A DNA stretch of 16,238 nucleotides from SFLA01 sp964485815 (GCA_964485815.1 CAZAJX010000037.1:1-16238); one strand, 5' to 3'; positions 5,598-13,551 are shown, numbered from the stretch's first letter. Notes: generated by a model from the sequence alone, not told the origin. Translations and numbers: made by a program.

Positions 5598-6524
5598 TTA
5601 ATATATAAGCTCGTTGACACCTTCAAGATAGCCCGTAGGATCGTAAAACACCTCGTAACCGTCGTACTGGATCTCCTCATATTTTTCTTTGCCTTTTTTG
5701 TCGGTCCGTACCCGCATTCTCAAAAAGCCGTCTTCGTCATAGCCATAGATGTTTTTTATCACTTCCGAGCCCAATACGTTTCTTTTTATTGTTCTGGAAG
5801 TAAGAAATCCTCTTTTGTCATACTCAAAGGTCAGTGTTATCTTGGTTGCACCATCAGAAGAAAAAGGTTCGGAATATGTTTCAACGTATTCGGAAAGGCG
5901 GCCGTACTTATCATAGGAATACTCCGCTTCGCGGGTGGCACCGTTATTTGAATTTACGTGTGTTTCTTTTGTGCGATTGCCGTTTTTATCATATTCGTAG
6001 GTTCTGGTTACAACGCCGGAAACCTCTTCGATCAAATATCCGTTTTCATCATAGGAATATGTAGTAAAGTATTCGCCCTGAATGCTTTTAACAAGATTTC
6101 CGTTTTGGTCATATTCATACGTGGTATCACCGGCTTGCACACACCTGCCGTTGGAATCGTATTCGTATTCAGAAGTGTGTTTATTATAATTCAAGCCGTC
6201 GGTTGTAGACGTTATGTAGACAGTGTTACCCATTTCGTCAAACTCTTTTTGCAAAGAAGTGGTGGTCGGCGGATCATCGTAGTAGGTTGTGGTGGTTATA
6301 AATCTCGGCAAAACCACAAACTCATCCAACTGATCGTAAACGTCCTTGTAGGTCTGTATTTGCAGGAACAAGATATACGCTTCTTTGTACTGACCTTCCT
6401 CGATACAGACAAGCGCGTTTTGGTAAATTTCTTCAGCCGCTTCTTCGCTCATTCCCAGATCCGAACCGCAGCCGCACAGCAAAACAAAAGAGAAAACCAA
6501 TAAAAAGGCAAGTGCTTTTTTCAC
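5598..6524 (-). CDS. YD-repeat lipoprotein, secreted
   Basis: 308 residues from a GTG start at 6524, chosen because GGAGG lies 8 bases upstream; a TTG two codons earlier is too close to that site. The N-terminus is a lipoprotein signal with lipobox LCGC (lipidated Cys19), so the product should be anchored outside the membrane. A short helical section follows (about 25-70, with EEGQYKEAYILFLQI, similar in style to a TPR). Seven YD-type repeats come next, starting near residues 120, 136, 156, 176, 202, 233 and 260, each of the form YxYDxxGxL. YD repeats make a beta-spiral shell in Rhs and teneurin proteins, but here no Rhs core, toxin domain or peptidase motif is present and the protein is far shorter. 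Function is unknown; carbohydrate or surface binding is a guess. It is monocistronic. Confidence 0.88.
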   Translation of the reverse strand: MKKALAFLLVFSFVLLCGCGSDLGMSEEAAEEIYQNALVCIEEGQYKEAYILFLQIQTYKDVYDQLDEFVVLPRFITTTTYYDDPPTTTSLQKEFDEMGNTVYITSTTDGLNYNKHTSEYEYDSNGRCVQAGDTTYEYDQNGNLVKSIQGEYFTTYSYDENGYLIEEVSGVVTRTYEYDKNGNRTKETHVNSNNGATREAEYSYDKYGRLSEYVETYSEPFSSDGATKITLTFEYDKRGFLTSRTIKRNVLGSEVIKNIYGYDEDGFLRMRVRTDKKGKEKYEEIQYDGYEVFYDPTGYLEGVNELIY

Positions 6525-6553
6525 AATCAATTCCTCCGTAATTTTTTACATTA

Positions 6554-6582
6554 AGTATAAACCAATATAAACTCCTTGTCAA
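6554..6582 (-). promoter_or_regulatory. Sigma-A promoter of the YD lipoprotein gene
   Basis: Minus strand TTGACA (6582-6577), 17 bases, TATACT (6559-6554). It is an excellent match about 30 bases before the GTG start, and divergent from the phd-doc promoter. Confidence 0.85.
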
Positions 6583-6617
6583 CAATAGGTTTAAACAAAA
6601 TTTAATATAATAGACAC

Positions 6618-6643
6618 ATTTTAGGTTGACAATATCCTAAAAT
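6618..6643. promoter_or_regulatory. Probable Phd operator flanking the -35 box
   Basis: ATTTTAGG (6618-6625) and CCTAAAAT (6636-6643) are perfect 8-base inverted arms separated by 10 bases that contain the -35 hexamer. Phd dimers bind palindromes over their own promoters in phage P1 and relatives, so this is the likely autoregulatory site. Its identity is inferred from position. Confidence 0.7.
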
Positions 6644-6654
6644 TTGTGTATAAT
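6626..6654 (+). promoter_or_regulatory. Sigma-A promoter of phd-doc
   Basis: TTGACA (6626-6631), 17 bases, TATAAT (6649-6654). This is a consensus promoter. The start is expected near 6661, about 23 bases before the phd ATG. Confidence 0.88.
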
Positions 6655-6683
6655 ATTACTGTATTCATTAAGGAGGTTTGAAA

Positions 6684-6926
6684 ATGAATATTAAGACGAA
6701 GCAAATTGTTTCCATTTCCGAAGCGAACCAGAACTTTTCCCGCGTGGCAAGAATGGCGGAAAAGCACGGCGAACTTTATATTTTTAAAAACAATAAACCT
6801 AAATACAAGCTTATTGACTTGGAAAACGACACCACTATTGAAATGACAGACGATGAAAAAATAGATTTTGTAGCGGCTCGTATTCTCAAGCTTTACCGTC
6901 CTGCTTTTGAGGAGCTTGCAAAATGA
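6684..6926 (+). CDS. phd: Phd/YefM-family antitoxin
   Basis: 80 residues. The start is ATG at 6684, 7 bases after AGGAGG; the TTG at 6678 is too close to that site. The N-terminal half has the Phd/YefM fold signature (VSISEANQNFSRVARMAEKHG, shown split: VSISEANQNF then SRVARMAEKHG) followed by an IFKNNKPKY strand, which forms the DNA-binding dimer. The C-terminal half is an acidic then helical tail (TDDEKIDFVAARILKLYRP), expected to fold over the toxin active site and neutralise it. The stop overlaps the toxin start as ATGA. The antitoxin should autorepress through the palindrome over its promoter, with repression tuned by the antitoxin-to-toxin ratio as in P1 phd-doc. Confidence 0.9.
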   Translation: MNIKTKQIVSISEANQNFSRVARMAEKHGELYIFKNNKPKYKLIDLENDTTIEMTDDEKIDFVAARILKLYRPAFEELAK

Positions 6927-7297
6927 TCAAATTCGACAATGAAAAAGTATTGCTCTTACACAAGCTTATTACCGAAGAAACCGGCGGCGATCCTGATGTG
7001 CGTGATATTGCACTTTTAGACAGCGCCCTCGAATCTGCATTTGCATCCTTTGGTGGAAAAGAATTGTATCCCACAAAGCAGGAAAAAGGCGCTCGTTTGG
7101 GCTATGCCCTTATATCCAACCACGCATTTGTTGACGGCAACAAACGTATTGGAATGTACGTGCTTTTAGCTTTTCTCGAAACCAACGGCATAAAACTACG
7201 CCCCTCAATCGACGAAGTTGCCCGTGTGGGTCTTGCGGTTGCCGCAGGAGAAATGAAATACGAAGAGCTCCTTGAGTGGATATTGGAAAACGAATAA
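6923..7297 (+). CDS. doc: Doc-type Fic-fold toxin (death on curing)
   Basis: 124 residues, the normal Doc size. The Fic/Doc motif HAFVDGNKR lies at 67-75, with catalytic His67 and the Asp71 and Lys/Arg residues that hold nucleotide. It lacks the second glycine-arginine end (GNGRxxR) of AMP-transferring Fic enzymes. Doc instead phosphorylates elongation factor Tu and stops translation (known for P1 Doc, inferred here). The motif is intact, so the toxin is probably active when not bound by antitoxin. It overlaps phd by 4 bases and depends on coupled translation. A strong terminator follows directly. The pair sits between spo0A and spoIVB in opposite orientation to both, which fits a gained addiction module. 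Confidence 0.95.
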   Translation: MIKFDNEKVLLLHKLITEETGGDPDVRDIALLDSALESAFASFGGKELYPTKQEKGARLGYALISNHAFVDGNKRIGMYVLLAFLETNGIKLRPSIDEVARVGLAVAAGEMKYEELLEWILENE

Positions 7298-7305
7298 AAG
7301 CAACA

Positions 7306-7336
7306 AATCACCCCGCGCAAATTACGCGGGGTGATT
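7306..7336. terminator. Terminator between doc and spoIVB
   Basis: Perfect 12-base arms (7306-7317 and 7325-7336, core CACCCCGCG/CGCGGGGTG) with a 7-base loop. It lies 8 bases after the doc stop and 4 bases after the end of spoIVB on the other strand. T-tails are weak on both sides, but the stem is very stable and well placed to serve both genes. Confidence 0.8.
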
Positions 7337-7340
7337 GTGT

Positions 7341-8348
7341 TTACTTGGTATCAAGCATATTTTCTATAAATATTCCGTAGCCTTTGGTGTGGTCGTTGAC
7401 AAGCACGTGGGTTACTGCGCCGGCAAGCCTGCCGTTCTGGATAATGGGTGAGCCCGACATACCCTGAACGATACCGCCGGTGGCTTCAAGAAGAGCAGGG
7501 TCGGTAACACGGATAAGAAAATTTTTGGTATCCCCCGAATCTTTGTATACCTTTACTATTTCTATATCGTATTCCCCTACCTTACCGTTTATCTGGCATA
7601 GCACGGTGGCTTTACCCTCGGTAACCTCCTTCTTTTTGGCTATCTCCATTGGCTGGCGGAGAGATGCGGGCAGGGTGGAAAACACACCGTAAACTCCCGT
7701 ATGGGTGTTTTTGAATATCTCGCCCCTTACATCTTTGCCAAAATTACCCTTTAATTCACCGGGAGTGCGGGTATCGCCTTTGTCTATGGCGGTGATGTTC
7801 ACATCCACCACGTACGCCTTGCCCACGGGCATAAGTGATCCCGTATCCACATCGCAGATGCCGTGTCCCAAGCCGCCGAATTCACCCGTAAAGCCGTTTA
7901 TATAAGTTACGGTGCCGATACCTGCGGTGGAATCACGCACCCACACGCCGATACACCATTTGCCGGTTTCCGAGCTTAACACCGGCGTTACCTTGACCTG
8001 ACGCTCGTTCCCGTCCTGATCTCTGACGGTGAGCACCATTTCCTTGCCCTTGCTTTGATCGACGGTGCTTACAAGCTCCTCCGAGGTTAAAAGCTTTTTG
8101 CCGTCTGCCGAAATAATTGTTTCCTTTACTTTTATACCGCTATCCTTTGCAGGGGAGCACAAGCCTGCGGGAGTTGTTACGTCTGCCGTGCCCACTACCA
8201 AAAGCCCATCCGTGAAGAATTTTACTCCGAAATTCATTCCGCCGGGAATAAGCTTTTGTCTTGAAGCCGAAGCCGACAAGCCCGAAAGCATACCCACACA
8301 GACACAAGCACAAAGGATAAAGGCGGTAAAACGATAAATCCTTTTCAT
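7341..8348 (-). CDS. spoIVB: SpoIVB serine peptidase (family S55)
   Basis: 335-residue sporulation protease. In Bacillus it is made in the forespore, crosses into the intermembrane space and triggers processing of pro-sigma-K. An N-terminal signal or anchor segment (about 5-27) precedes a PDZ domain (about 45-120, with GIKVKETIISADGKKL). The S55 peptidase domain follows, with conserved GVWVRDSTAGIGT (134-146), GHGICDVDTG (161-170, catalytic His162) and QGMSGSPI (295-302, catalytic Ser298). All hallmark residues are present, so the enzyme should be active. The ATG at 8348 follows AAGGTG. The usual direct neighbour spo0A is 2.6 kb further on; recN, often upstream in the family, is absent from this side. 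No convincing sigma-F/G promoter was identified in the 110 bases upstream. Confidence 0.96.
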   Translation of the reverse strand: MKRIYRFTAFILCACVCVGMLSGLSASASRQKLIPGGMNFGVKFFTDGLLVVGTADVTTPAGLCSPAKDSGIKVKETIISADGKKLLTSEELVSTVDQSKGKEMVLTVRDQDGNERQVKVTPVLSSETGKWCIGVWVRDSTAGIGTVTYINGFTGEFGGLGHGICDVDTGSLMPVGKAYVVDVNITAIDKGDTRTPGELKGNFGKDVRGEIFKNTHTGVYGVFSTLPASLRQPMEIAKKKEVTEGKATVLCQINGKVGEYDIEIVKVYKDSGDTKNFLIRVTDPALLEATGGIVQGMSGSPIIQNGRLAGAVTHVLVNDHTKGYGIFIENMLDTK

Positions 8349-8444
8349 AGCATCACCTTTTAATTTTTTTAAGATGAATGATTAAAAACGCCCTCGAAAC
8401 AATTATGCGCAAAACCCGTTTTTATATGTCTTGATAAATAAGGA

Positions 8445-8476
8445 AAACGCAGAAGAAATTACTTTCTTCTGCGTTT
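8445..8476 (-). terminator. Terminator whose stem overlaps the ygiQ stop codon
   Basis: Perfect 14-base arms (8463-8476 and 8445-8458) enclose a 4-base loop. On the minus strand the 5' arm encodes the last residues of the radical SAM protein, and the loop (GTAA) contains most of the stop codon. The sequence TCCTTATTTATC follows the 3' arm. It insulates spoIVB from upstream transcription. Confidence 0.75.
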
Positions 8477-10324
8477 ATCATTTGTTTTTGTTTTTTGGTG
8501 ATTTTTGGGTTTATTTTTATTTTGTTTTTGGGTGCCCACAGCCTTTTTACGGAAAGGAAGAAGCGCGGGAATGAGGTCTTCCCTGCCCAATTTATACAGC
8601 GCTTTTTTGACCATAGGCGCATTCTCGGGACGGTACGCCTGGAGTAGTGCGCGCTGAAGCTGTTTTTCCTCGTATGAACGGGGAACGTACACGCTTTTGC
8701 CCGTAAAAGGATCTATACCCGTATAGAACATACAGGTAGACGCAGTGCCCGGTGTGGGATAAAAATCCTGCACCTGCTCGGGGTTTATATTGTTTTCCTT
8801 TAGATAAAGAGCCAATTCCAGAGCGTCCTCTAACCTGCTTCCCGGATGGGAAGACATAAGATAAGGAACGAGGTACTGCTCCTTGCCCATAGACCGGGTT
8901 ATGGAATAAAACTTCTTTTTAAAGCGGTTGTAGGTTTCGATACCGGGCTTGCCCATATAATGAAGCACGTTATCCACGCAATGTTCGGGGGCAACCTTTA
9001 ATTGACCGCTTACGTGATCTCTGACCAGTTTTTTGAAAAATGCATCGTTTTTATCTGCCAGAACGTAATCGAAACGGATACCGCTTCGTATAAACACCTT
9101 TTTGACGCCCTTTACCTTTTCCACCTCTTCAAGCAGGTGAATGTAATCCGAGTGATCCACCTTCATATTGGGGCAAGGTGAGGGCTCAAGGCACTTGCGG
9201 TTAACGCAAAGACCGTGCTTTTTCTGTTTTTCGCAGGAAGGGAAGCGGAAATTTGCGGTGGGACCGCCCACATCGTGGATATAACCCTTAAAATCCGGCT
9301 TGGCGGCAAGTATCTCCGCCTCTCTTACCACGGATTCCACACTTCTGGACACCACCTGCCTGCCCTGATGGAAAGCGATGGAGCAGAAATTACAGTTGCC
9401 GAAGCAGCCTCTGTTGTGGGCTATGGAAAACTTCACCTCGTTTATGGCGGGAACGCCGCCAAACTGCTCGTAATAGGGATGATACTCCCTCTCAAAGGGG
9501 AGAGAATACACCGCGTCCAGCTCGTTACGGGTGAGAGGAGGCATAGGGGGTGTCTGTACCAGAATTTTATCCCCGTAATCCTCTATTAATGCTTTGCCGA
9601 TAACGTGATCCTGATTTTTTGCCTGAATATCAAAGGCTTTTGCGAAAGCGGCTTTGTCTGTCTTTAAAGTATCGTAATCCCCGATAAATTCGGTTTCGAA
9701 CTTGGGGACAAAATCCTTTTCCGCAAGATAACAACAGCCTCTTACGTCCCGTATTTTTTTGATGGGAACGCCTTTATCCAAAAGAAACGCGATACGGCGG
9801 AGTATATTTTCCCCCATACCGTAGGTTAATATGTCCGCACGGCAATCCACAAGTATGCTTCGGCGCACGGAATCTGTCCAATAATCGTAATGAGCAAAGC
9901 GACGCGTGGACGCCTCTACTCCGCCGATAACGATAGGCACGTCCCCGTATGCTTCGCGGATACGGTTGCAGTATACGATCACCGCACGGTCGGGTCTTTT
10001 GCCCGCAACACCGCCGGGAGAATAATAATCGCTGTTGCGTTTGCGGCGCGCGGCTGTATAATGCGCCACCATTGAATCTATATTGCCGCTGTTTATGAGA
10101 AAAGCAAGGCGGGGCTTGCCGAACCGTTTGAAATCCTCGGTAGTGCGCCAATCGGGCTGGGGAATTACCGCAACGGAATATCCTTCCGCTTCCAGCACCC
10201 TGCCGATGACCGCTGTACCGAAAGACGGGTGATCCACGTAGGCATCACCCGTTACGATAACAAAATCAAATTCGGTTATACCGCTTGTCAATGCTTCCTC
10301 TTTTGTAATAGGAAGAAAAGCCAT
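8459..10324 (-). CDS. ygiQ: YgiQ-family (UPF0313) radical SAM protein
   Basis: 621 residues, close to the usual family length. The N-terminal domain (about 1-280) has a cobalamin-binding-like fold with the family signature VTGDAYVDHPSFG (24-36). The radical SAM core follows, with the cluster motif GCFGNCNFCS: Cys307, Cys311 and Cys314 bind the 4Fe-4S cluster that cleaves S-adenosylmethionine. The family tail (PTPGTAST, later HxGR-type helices) is present and ends in a basic Lys/Arg/Asn-rich extension that probably arose from the terminator stem. The reaction is not established. The start MAFLPITKEE aligns with the conserved FLPM-REE of longer relatives, but no good ribosome binding site precedes it. 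Only 9 bases separate it from the upstream lipoprotein gene, so coupled translation is likely. Confidence 0.95.
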   Translation of the reverse strand: MAFLPITKEEALTSGITEFDFVIVTGDAYVDHPSFGTAVIGRVLEAEGYSVAVIPQPDWRTTEDFKRFGKPRLAFLINSGNIDSMVAHYTAARRKRNSDYYSPGGVAGKRPDRAVIVYCNRIREAYGDVPIVIGGVEASTRRFAHYDYWTDSVRRSILVDCRADILTYGMGENILRRIAFLLDKGVPIKKIRDVRGCCYLAEKDFVPKFETEFIGDYDTLKTDKAAFAKAFDIQAKNQDHVIGKALIEDYGDKILVQTPPMPPLTRNELDAVYSLPFEREYHPYYEQFGGVPAINEVKFSIAHNRGCFGNCNFCSIAFHQGRQVVSRSVESVVREAEILAAKPDFKGYIHDVGGPTANFRFPSCEKQKKHGLCVNRKCLEPSPCPNMKVDHSDYIHLLEEVEKVKGVKKVFIRSGIRFDYVLADKNDAFFKKLVRDHVSGQLKVAPEHCVDNVLHYMGKPGIETYNRFKKKFYSITRSMGKEQYLVPYLMSSHPGSRLEDALELALYLKENNINPEQVQDFYPTPGTASTCMFYTGIDPFTGKSVYVPRSYEEKQLQRALLQAYRPENAPMVKKALYKLGREDLIPALLPFRKKAVGTQKQNKNKPKNHQKTKTNDKRRRK

Positions 10325-10333
10325 GATCAGTAA

Positions 10334-11860
10334 TTAATTGCGGTAGTTTTCGATAGTATCTTCGATAGCAGTTTCTGCCGCATCCTTGATGCTTTCAAAG
10401 GTGGAAACCACATCGGTCTTACCTTCGTAAGCAAGAGTCTGCATCATAGTACCTACTCCGCCGAAGTTATAGAAGGAGCCAACGTCATACTTAAGGTTTG
10501 CGAAAATGTATTCATCCAACATCTTTTCGGATTCATCATCGCGTGCATCGCGGGATTTAAGGGTGGTTTCGTAGTATGCGGGAGTAAGGTAGTTCTTTGC
10601 TTCGCAAGCGATAAGCTCGGTCATATATGCGGAAAACTCTTCATCGGGTGCGGAGGTGGGAATTACGACAACGTAAGTTCCTGATCCGGTGGGAGTGTAG
10701 TAGTTTTCCTGCTCTGCATCAAACTTGGGCAGAGGAATGATACCGAATTCTATACCGTCTTCATAGTTACGGAGCTTCTTGATTGCGGAGAATACGCTGC
10801 AACGGAACAACGCTCTGCCTTCGCCGAAGATATCCAGAGAAACTACCCAGACATCGGAAGCGGGAACGCCGTAATCAACGTCAAGTCTGTTGGAGCAAAT
10901 GTGCCAGGTATTCTTCTTGGAATATTCCTCAAGCAGACGCTGGGATACGCTTACGGAGCGGGTGCTCTCAAAGGTGAGGTAAGGCAGATCGTCAGAATCC
11001 TTGTTTGCAAGAGATTCGCCTGCTGCGGAATAGAAGTTATAAGGATCGGAGGTTTCGCTTACCAGACCCCAGGTATCGTTGTAGTCCCACTTGCCGTCGC
11101 CGTTTTCAACGGTTGCCTTTTTGCACATTTCAAGCATAGTGTCATAGGTCCATTCGCCGTCTTCAACCATTTCGTACAAGGACTTTTCGCCGGGGAAAAG
11201 GGTTGCGTACATTTCCTTGTTGAAAACAAGAGCGCGGGTGGAAATTTTGGACATTATGGTAATATCGCCGGTGGAGAAATAAAGCTGATCGGAAATAGAG
11301 AAGGCTTCATTTGCGCCCTGCGCCCACCAAGGCATGGAAAGATCGATATAAGGAGAAAGCTTTTCGCTGTTAAGAGCGTGAAGCTTGCCTTCCTGAGCGA
11401 GGGTTACCGCACCGGAAAGGAAGGGCATTGCCATATCGTAGTTGCCCAAGCCGCCTGCGATATCGTCCTGAACCGCAGTCAATACGTTCTTAACGTAAAT
11501 GGGGTTTATGGTAACGCCGGTAAGCTCGGTAACGAGATTGTTACGTTCTCTTATCGCTTCGTTAATAACCGCATCGGTAGTAGCGTACTTATCAACGCCG
11601 AGGTCCTCGGAGAAATAAGTGGTCTGCTCTTCGTTGCTGGTTACGGCAACGTCAAAGGTAGCGTAAGTGGAGTTGTTTACGTCCCATTCAAAAGCGGGAA
11701 GGTTGGCAACGTAACGGTCGGAATCGGGATCATAGCCCGCTTCGGTCCTGGATACGTTTTGTTCAGGCTTGCTGGTATCGGTATCCGTATCGTTGCAGGA
11801 AACCAGCAGACAGGAACCGATCATAAGCAAGCAAAGAAGTAAAACAACTGTTCTTTTCAT
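10334..11860 (-). CDS. Solute-binding lipoprotein, paralogue 1
   Basis: 508 residues. The lipoprotein signal has lipobox LVSC (Cys22) and is followed by an Asp/Thr-rich linker. The mature part resembles extracellular ABC-transporter solute-binding proteins of the oligosaccharide type. Features are YDMAMPF (about 141-147), TGDITIM (198-204), FNKEMYA, GEWTYD and a loop NGDGKWDYND (253-262) like the calcium loop of AlgQ-type binding proteins. Homology to the next two genes runs the full length. It shares exact DNA blocks of 38 and 25 bases with paralogue 3 and long near-identical stretches with paralogue 2, so it looks mosaic. No permease or ATPase gene is nearby, so its transporter and ligand are unknown. 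The ATG at 11860 follows GGAGG. It is probably co-transcribed with paralogue 2 and ygiQ. Confidence 0.88.
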   Translation of the reverse strand: MKRTVVLLLCLLMIGSCLLVSCNDTDTDTSKPEQNVSRTEAGYDPDSDRYVANLPAFEWDVNNSTYATFDVAVTSNEEQTTYFSEDLGVDKYATTDAVINEAIRERNNLVTELTGVTINPIYVKNVLTAVQDDIAGGLGNYDMAMPFLSGAVTLAQEGKLHALNSEKLSPYIDLSMPWWAQGANEAFSISDQLYFSTGDITIMSKISTRALVFNKEMYATLFPGEKSLYEMVEDGEWTYDTMLEMCKKATVENGDGKWDYNDTWGLVSETSDPYNFYSAAGESLANKDSDDLPYLTFESTRSVSVSQRLLEEYSKKNTWHICSNRLDVDYGVPASDVWVVSLDIFGEGRALFRCSVFSAIKKLRNYEDGIEFGIIPLPKFDAEQENYYTPTGSGTYVVVIPTSAPDEEFSAYMTELIACEAKNYLTPAYYETTLKSRDARDDESEKMLDEYIFANLKYDVGSFYNFGGVGTMMQTLAYEGKTDVVSTFESIKDAAETAIEDTIENYRN

Positions 11861-11902
11861 TTTTGCCTCCGTTTTGAAAAAACTTTTTTATTCTCAAAAA
11901 GG

Positions 11903-13399
11903 TCAATCTCCGAAATTGGAAACAGTTTCGTCTATTTCCGCATTGGCAGAATCCTTAATTGAATCGAACTTGGAAACTATGTCCGCAGAACCGTTTTGAG
12001 CAAGGTTTGCAAACATATCTGCGATACCGCCGAAATTGTATATTGCGCCTATATCGAACTTCTTGTTATCGAAGATAAGATCAAGCATTTCTTCGGATTC
12101 ATCATCGCGGGCATCGCGGTGCTTGAGGGTGGTTTCGTAGTATGCGGGGGTAAGATAATTCTTTGCCTCACAGCATACCAGCTCCGTCATATATGCAGAG
12201 AATTCGGGATCGACCGCATTAACGGGAATAACCACGGCGTATCCCGCAGGATCGCTGGGGGAATAATAGTTTTCCTGCTCTTCATCAAACTTGGGCAGAG
12301 GAACTATACCGAATTCGATACCGTCATCATATTTGCGGAGCTTTTTGATGGCGGAGAACACGGAGGTTCTGAACAGCACCTGACCGCCTGCAAACATATC
12401 CAGCGCTGTTACCCAGGGAGAGGATACGGGAATTGTATTGGTATATATGTGCCATTGGTTAAGGGCGGAAAACTTTTCAAGTATTTTTTGAGAAACGTCA
12501 ACGGAACGGGTAGAGCCGAAGGTGATATAAGGAATATCGTCCGCTGTTTTTTCCGCAAGAGATTCGCCCGAAGCGGTGTAATAATTGCGGGCATCGGAAT
12601 ATGCGCTTATAAGCCCCCAATTGTCGCGGTAATCCCACACACCGTCCCCGTTATCCTTGGTGGCGGCTTTGGAAAACTCCACTAATTTATCAAAGGTCCA
12701 CTCCCCGTCCTCCACTATTTCGTAAAGGGATTTTTGACCGGGGAACAGAGTTGCGTACATTTCTTTGTTAAAGGTGATTGCCCAAGTGTTTATCTTGGTC
12801 ATTATAGTGATATCGCCTGTGGTGAAATACAATTTTCCGTCTATGGAAAAGGTTTCATTGGCGTTTTGGTCCCACCAAGGCATTTCAAGGTGAAGATACT
12901 CTTCAAACCGTTCGTCCCGCAGATCGTATATCATACCGTCCTGGGCGAGAGCCACTGCCTTGTGGATAAAGGGCATAGCCATATCGTATGCCTGAGCGCC
13001 TCCTGCAAAATCGTCCTGAACCGCGGCAACCACATCCTTTACGTAAACTGCATTTACGGTTACGCCGGTAAGCTCCTCCACAAGATGGTTTCGCTTCATA
13101 ACCGCATCGGTTATAACCTCGTCCGTGGTGGAATATCTGCCGTAGCCGATATCCTCGGAATAATAGGTGGACTGCGCCTCGTCGCTGGTTACGGCGACAT
13201 CAAAGGTGGCGTATTCTTTTTTGGATGTGTCCCAGGAAAACGCGGGAAGGCTCGTTACATATTTCCCCGTTTCGGAATCATAGCCTGCTTCGCCCGTGCT
13301 TACATCCGATTCGCTTGCGGTGTCCGCCGTATCGTTGCAGGACACAAAGCAGGAAGCGGCCATAAGCACTGCCAGCAGTAAAATTAACGTTTTTTTCAT
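11903..13399 (-). CDS. Solute-binding lipoprotein, paralogue 2
   Basis: 498 residues from ATG 13399, which has AGGAG 5 bases upstream and begins a proper signal (MKKTLILLLAVLM) with lipobox FVSC (Cys21). An in-frame start further upstream at 13477 would put the signal peptide inside the protein and is rejected. Family features match its neighbours: YDMAMPF, TGDITIM, FNKEMYATLFPG, EDGEWTFD and the NGDGVWDYRD calcium-like loop. It differs from paralogues 1 and 3 in the segment after LAQDG, where it has YDLRDERFEEYL rather than HALNS. Only 42 bases separate it from paralogue 1, with no convincing terminator, so the two are likely one transcript. Ligand and partner permease are unknown. Confidence 0.88.
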   Translation of the reverse strand: MKKTLILLLAVLMAASCFVSCNDTADTASESDVSTGEAGYDSETGKYVTSLPAFSWDTSKKEYATFDVAVTSDEAQSTYYSEDIGYGRYSTTDEVITDAVMKRNHLVEELTGVTVNAVYVKDVVAAVQDDFAGGAQAYDMAMPFIHKAVALAQDGMIYDLRDERFEEYLHLEMPWWDQNANETFSIDGKLYFTTGDITIMTKINTWAITFNKEMYATLFPGQKSLYEIVEDGEWTFDKLVEFSKAATKDNGDGVWDYRDNWGLISAYSDARNYYTASGESLAEKTADDIPYITFGSTRSVDVSQKILEKFSALNQWHIYTNTIPVSSPWVTALDMFAGGQVLFRTSVFSAIKKLRKYDDGIEFGIVPLPKFDEEQENYYSPSDPAGYAVVIPVNAVDPEFSAYMTELVCCEAKNYLTPAYYETTLKHRDARDDESEEMLDLIFDNKKFDIGAIYNFGGIADMFANLAQNGSADIVSKFDSIKDSANAEIDETVSNFGD

Positions 13400-13447
13400 A
13401 AAAACTCCTTTTAAACTAAAATTGCCAACCTTTTGCGCGCTCCCCCC

Positions 13448-13477
13448 ACTATATAGGCGGAAGGCTTCTGTAAGCAA
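13448..13477 (-). promoter_or_regulatory. Weak candidate promoter for the paralogue 2 operon
   Basis: Minus strand TTGCTT (13477-13472) with TATATA 16 bases on, or TATAGT 18 bases on (13453-13448). Both hexamers are poor matches. It is listed only because it lies between the upstream terminator and the gene start. Confidence 0.3.
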
Positions 13478-13493
13478 AGGTTAAAAAGTATAA

Positions 13494-13526
13494 CGCTCGC
13501 GGCGGGTTAAAAACCCGCCGCGGGCG
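13494..13526 (-). terminator. GC-rich terminator after lipoprotein paralogue 3
   Basis: Arms 13498-13508 and 13512-13522 (CGCGGCGGGTT/AACCCGCCGCG) form a perfect 11-bp stem with a 3-base loop, extendable by about 4 pairs with one mismatch. On the minus strand a T-rich stretch (TTATACTTTTT) follows. It lies about 25 bases past the paralogue 3 stop and isolates it from paralogue 2. Confidence 0.8.
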
Positions 13527-13551
13527 AAATAAAAAAGGAGAACGTTTCTTA

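Noticed and set aside
8349..8444. Sigma-F/G promoter for spoIVB
   Set aside because: A GCATA-like -35 is visible, but no CATnnTA-like -10 stands at the right distance, so it could not be supported.
10901..13381. Long plus-strand open frames opposite lipoprotein paralogues 1 and 2
   Set aside because: Similar antisense frames appear over all the paralogues because of shared codon bias in the real minus-strand genes, so they are shadows.
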